This document shows positions 6,070 through 7,800 of a stretch of 7,800 bases of DNA, one piece after another (positions within the stretch are counted from its first letter, which is position 1; each line of letters begins with the position of its first letter). The notes under the pieces are model-generated. The model was not told the DNA's origin. It saw only the letters and a list, made by a program, of their open reading frames with translations, and searched no databases. Location of the stretch: assembly GCA_025353085.1 (NCBI GenBank), contig JANXRI010000268.1, positions 1 to 7,800 of the forward strand, read 5' to 3'. This DNA is from Betaproteobacteria bacterium. Lineage in GTDB: Bacteria; Pseudomonadota; Gammaproteobacteria; Burkholderiales; SG8-41. The position numbers and the translations under genes are program-made.

Positions 6070-7221
6070 CTATTTTTCGTGTTTCGTGCCAGCAGTTTCG
6101 CGCGTGCGGCTGAGCACCCCGCCGCTGCCGAGCATTAATCCATTGACCCAAAAAACCGCTGGGAGGCCGAACGCGGAACCCACCAACCCGAAGATGACCG
6201 GGCCGACTACGCGCGTCAGGTGATTGACCGCCATGCGCAATCCGAGCGCCTCGCCGGATCTCCCGGCCACCGAATTAGTGAACATCTGCATAGTGACGAT
6301 CGGCTGGCCGCAGCCCATGCCGAGTCCGAATGCGAACGCCATCAACGCGAGCGCGGCGGCGCTCGAAAAAAGCGGCAGCAGCGCAAAACTTACCGCGCCG
6401 ACAAAAAACGCGCTCGCCAGCACGCGGTCTTCGTTGAATCTTGCGATCAATCGCGCGAGCGCCAGCCGTACCACAAATGCCGCGGCCGAATTCATCGCGA
6501 GTACAACGCCGATCGCGGAAGCCGACAGCCCGACGCCGTGCGCATAAACGGGCAGATAAAACTGAAAAAGATCCTGGCCTGTTTGCAGCAGGCTGCTCGT
6601 CGCGAGCGTTCGGCTCACGCCTTTGGTGGCAAGCATGTCGCGAATGCCGCCGCTCGGGTCTTTGCCACGGCCGCGCCCTCGCGGCAGCGAGCCGCCCCAA
6701 ATCGACAGCATGCCCAACGGCACCAGCGCCAATAGCGCGAGTGGAATGCACGAGCCTGCATAGCCGAGATGCTCGATGGAGAATCCCGCGATGAGAGGGC
6801 CGGCCAGGCTGCCGACGGAATTGGTCAGACTGTAATTGCTGAAACTCTGCGTGCGATTCTTGGGCGTGCTTAAGAGCCCGACGACGTTTTGCAGCGACAC
6901 GTTATAGATCGACAGCGAGATGCCATTGGCCGCGGCCGCGATGAAAATCGCCGGCAGCCCCGGCCAGAAATACGGGATCAGGATACCGAGCCCGCCGCCG
7001 ACTGCGCCAATGGTCAGCAGCCAGCGCGAACCGAAGCGGTCGGCGAGCTTGCCTGCGTGCCATGACAGCAAGGCCGGAAACGCCGAGAAAGTTGCCGCCA
7101 GCAAGCCGACCGTGGCGGGTGCCGCGCCAAGCTCCAGCGCATATAGCACCAGCAGCACGCGGCCGGCGCGCATGCTGCTCATGTTGAACAAGGCGAGCGC
7201 CAGGGCGAAGTGGATCGACAT
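6070..7221 (-). CDS. Major facilitator superfamily transporter
   Basis: This is a 383-residue polytopic inner-membrane protein with about 11-12 hydrophobic segments split by a basic cytoplasmic loop (about 178-200, LPRGRGRGKDPSGG). The MFS motif A is visible between the second and third segments: GKLADRFGSR at 57-66. A motif C-like stretch GSLAGPLIAG lies at 137-146 in the fifth segment. The family couples solute movement to a proton gradient. The pattern is closest to drug/efflux or sugar-type MFS proteins, but the substrate cannot be named. The ATG at 7221 is the first possible start after an in-frame TAG about five codons upstream; there is no good ribosome site. It is the first gene of the minus-strand cluster with the Usp and methyltransferase-like genes, and is divergent from the MmgE/PrpD gene. 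Confidence 0.92.
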   Translation of the reverse strand: MSIHFALALALFNMSSMRAGRVLLVLYALELGAAPATVGLLAATFSAFPALLSWHAGKLADRFGSRWLLTIGAVGGGLGILIPYFWPGLPAIFIAAAANGISLSIYNVSLQNVVGLLSTPKNRTQSFSNYSLTNSVGSLAGPLIAGFSIEHLGYAGSCIPLALLALVPLGMLSIWGGSLPRGRGRGKDPSGGIRDMLATKGVSRTLATSSLLQTGQDLFQFYLPVYAHGVGLSASAIGVVLAMNSAAAFVVRLALARLIARFNEDRVLASAFFVGAVSFALLPLFSSAAALALMAFAFGLGMGCGQPIVTMQMFTNSVAGRSGEALGLRMAVNHLTRVVGPVIFGLVGSAFGLPAVFWVNGLMLGSGGVLSRTRETAGTKHEK

Positions 7222-7304
7222 GACGAGAGTCTAACGAATAAACGAAATGGACGGGCTCGCGAGCGCACAGGATCTGCGATCATGAGTAACTCCGGGCGCC
7301 GCGA

Positions 7305-7342
7305 TGACATTGCAGCTTGCAGTTCTTTCTCCGTGACATTGC
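7305..7342. repeat. Direct repeats TGACATTGC in the divergent promoter region
   Basis: TGACATTGC occurs at 7305-7313 and 7334-7342, 29 bases apart (roughly three helical turns). A partly overlapping small repeat, TTGCAG-CTTGCAG, lies at 7311-7322. The second copy overlaps the -35 region of the MmgE/PrpD promoter. They may be regulator-binding half-sites; function is inferred from position only. The gene-free stretch 7222-7418 otherwise shows nothing coding. Confidence 0.35.
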
Positions 7343-7369
7343 CCGTAAAAATCGCGCGCGTGTTATAAA
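7339..7369 (+). promoter_or_regulatory. Probable sigma-70 promoter with extended -10 for the MmgE/PrpD gene
   Basis: There is a -35-like TTGCCC at 7339-7344 and an extended -10, TGT-TATAAA, at 7361-7369. The spacer is 19 bases, long, but the TGn motif compensates. Transcription would start near 7376 and give a leader of about 43 bases to the GTG at 7419. Confidence 0.6.
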
Positions 7370-7418
7370 TTCGCATCGTCGCGGGTTAGAGCGACCGTTC
7401 TACCGGGGAGCACCAACC

Positions 7419-7800
7419 GTGGGCCTGACCAACGACCTCTGCGAGATTATTCACGCAACGCGCTTCGAATCGCTGGGCGACGAATGTGTCGCGCGCGTTA
7501 AGCAGGCAATTCAGGATGGCGTCGCGGTAGCGCTGGCGGGATGCGCGGAGCAACCGGTAACCATCGCGATCGCACACGCGAAGCGCCTGGGCGGCGCGCC
7601 GCAGGCGAGCGTGTGGGGCGCTGGCTTCAAGGCCTCGGTCGTGCAAGCCGCCAATATCCACGCGATGGCCACGCATGTGCTCGACTTCGAGCCGATGTGG
7701 AGTCCGCCCACGCATGCCGTGTCCCCAACGGTGCCGGTCGCATTTGCGCTCGCGGAATTGCAAGGTGCGAGCGGCCGCGACATCATCACGGCGGTCGCCA
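7419..7800 (+). CDS. MmgE/PrpD family protein (2-methylcitrate dehydratase-like), N-terminal part
   Basis: From the GTG at 7419, 127 codons remain open to the window end. The visible part is the start of the helical domain of the MmgE/PrpD family: RVKQAIQDGVAVALAG (27-41), VWGAGFKASVVQAANIHAMA (65-84) with the characteristic H-x-LDFE (86-91), then the PTHAVSPTVPVAFALAEL segment (97-114). Members include 2-methylcitrate dehydratase, cis-aconitate decarboxylase and many uncharacterised hydro-lyases, so the reaction is uncertain. GGGGAG at 7405-7410 lies 8 bases before the GTG, supporting this start. An extended -10 promoter is just upstream. Such genes often sit near Bug/TctC receptors in Burkholderiales, which fits the receptor in this window, but they are separated here by three opposite-strand genes. 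The C-terminal two thirds are outside the window. Confidence 0.88.
   Translation, partial: MGLTNDLCEIIHATRFESLGDECVARVKQAIQDGVAVALAGCAEQPVTIAIAHAKRLGGAPQASVWGAGFKASVVQAANIHAMATHVLDFEPMWSPPTHAVSPTVPVAFALAELQGASGRDIITAVA

Noticed and set aside
6220..6735. 171-codon plus-strand frame opposite the MFS gene
   Set aside because: It is Arg/His/Gln-rich with no motif and lies entirely antisense to a well-supported membrane transporter.
7179..7376. 65-codon minus-strand frame overlapping the MFS start
   Set aside because: It has no ribosome site and no motif, and overlaps the MFS 5' end in another frame. It sits on the promoter region of the divergent gene.

Overview
The window reads as chromosomal DNA of a GC-rich betaproteobacterium, most likely Burkholderiales. 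This is inferred from a Bug/TctC-type periplasmic solute receptor, a SlyX protein, an MmgE/PrpD-family enzyme and GC-rich codon use. No sequence search was possible. There are about eleven convincing genes plus a transposase edge. No gene-free stretch exceeds 300 bases; the longest are 7222-7418, 2451-2634 and 83-171.

Left part (1-1800). The first 82 bases are the start of a minus-strand gene resembling an IS66-type transposase. Three plus-strand genes follow: an exported single-domain cupin (172-618), a NADPH-dependent FMN reductase of the chromate/quinone reductase type (693-1250), and an orphan SufU-like Fe-S assembly protein with extra cysteines (1348-1800).

Middle (1801-3490). Two small exported proteins lie on the minus strand: a 61-residue lipoprotein candidate (2265-2450) and, 12 bases downstream, a Ser/Thr/Pro/Gly-rich secreted protein (1827-2252). 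Divergent from them is a periplasmic protein with two BON domains (2635-3219) that arose by internal duplication, followed by slyX (3290-3490).

Right part (3561-7800). A Bug/TctC receptor gene (3561-4542) carries an apparent one-base insertion near its 3' end. It ends before a strong bidirectional terminator (4614-4639). On the other strand is a tight three-gene cluster, transcribed from right to left: an MFS transporter (7221-6070), a UspA-family protein with a degenerate nucleotide-binding loop (6035-5541), and a methyltransferase-like protein with a signal peptide (5516-4638). An MmgE/PrpD gene starts divergently at 7419 behind a good extended -10 promoter and runs off the window.

Overall this looks like ordinary chromosomal accessory content: envelope and stress proteins, small-molecule uptake and carboxylate metabolism. 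I see no CRISPR array, rRNA, tRNA, phage or defence system. The best candidates for something undescribed are the lipoprotein/secreted-protein pair, the exported methyltransferase-like protein in the MFS-Usp cluster, and the cysteine-rich SufU variant.
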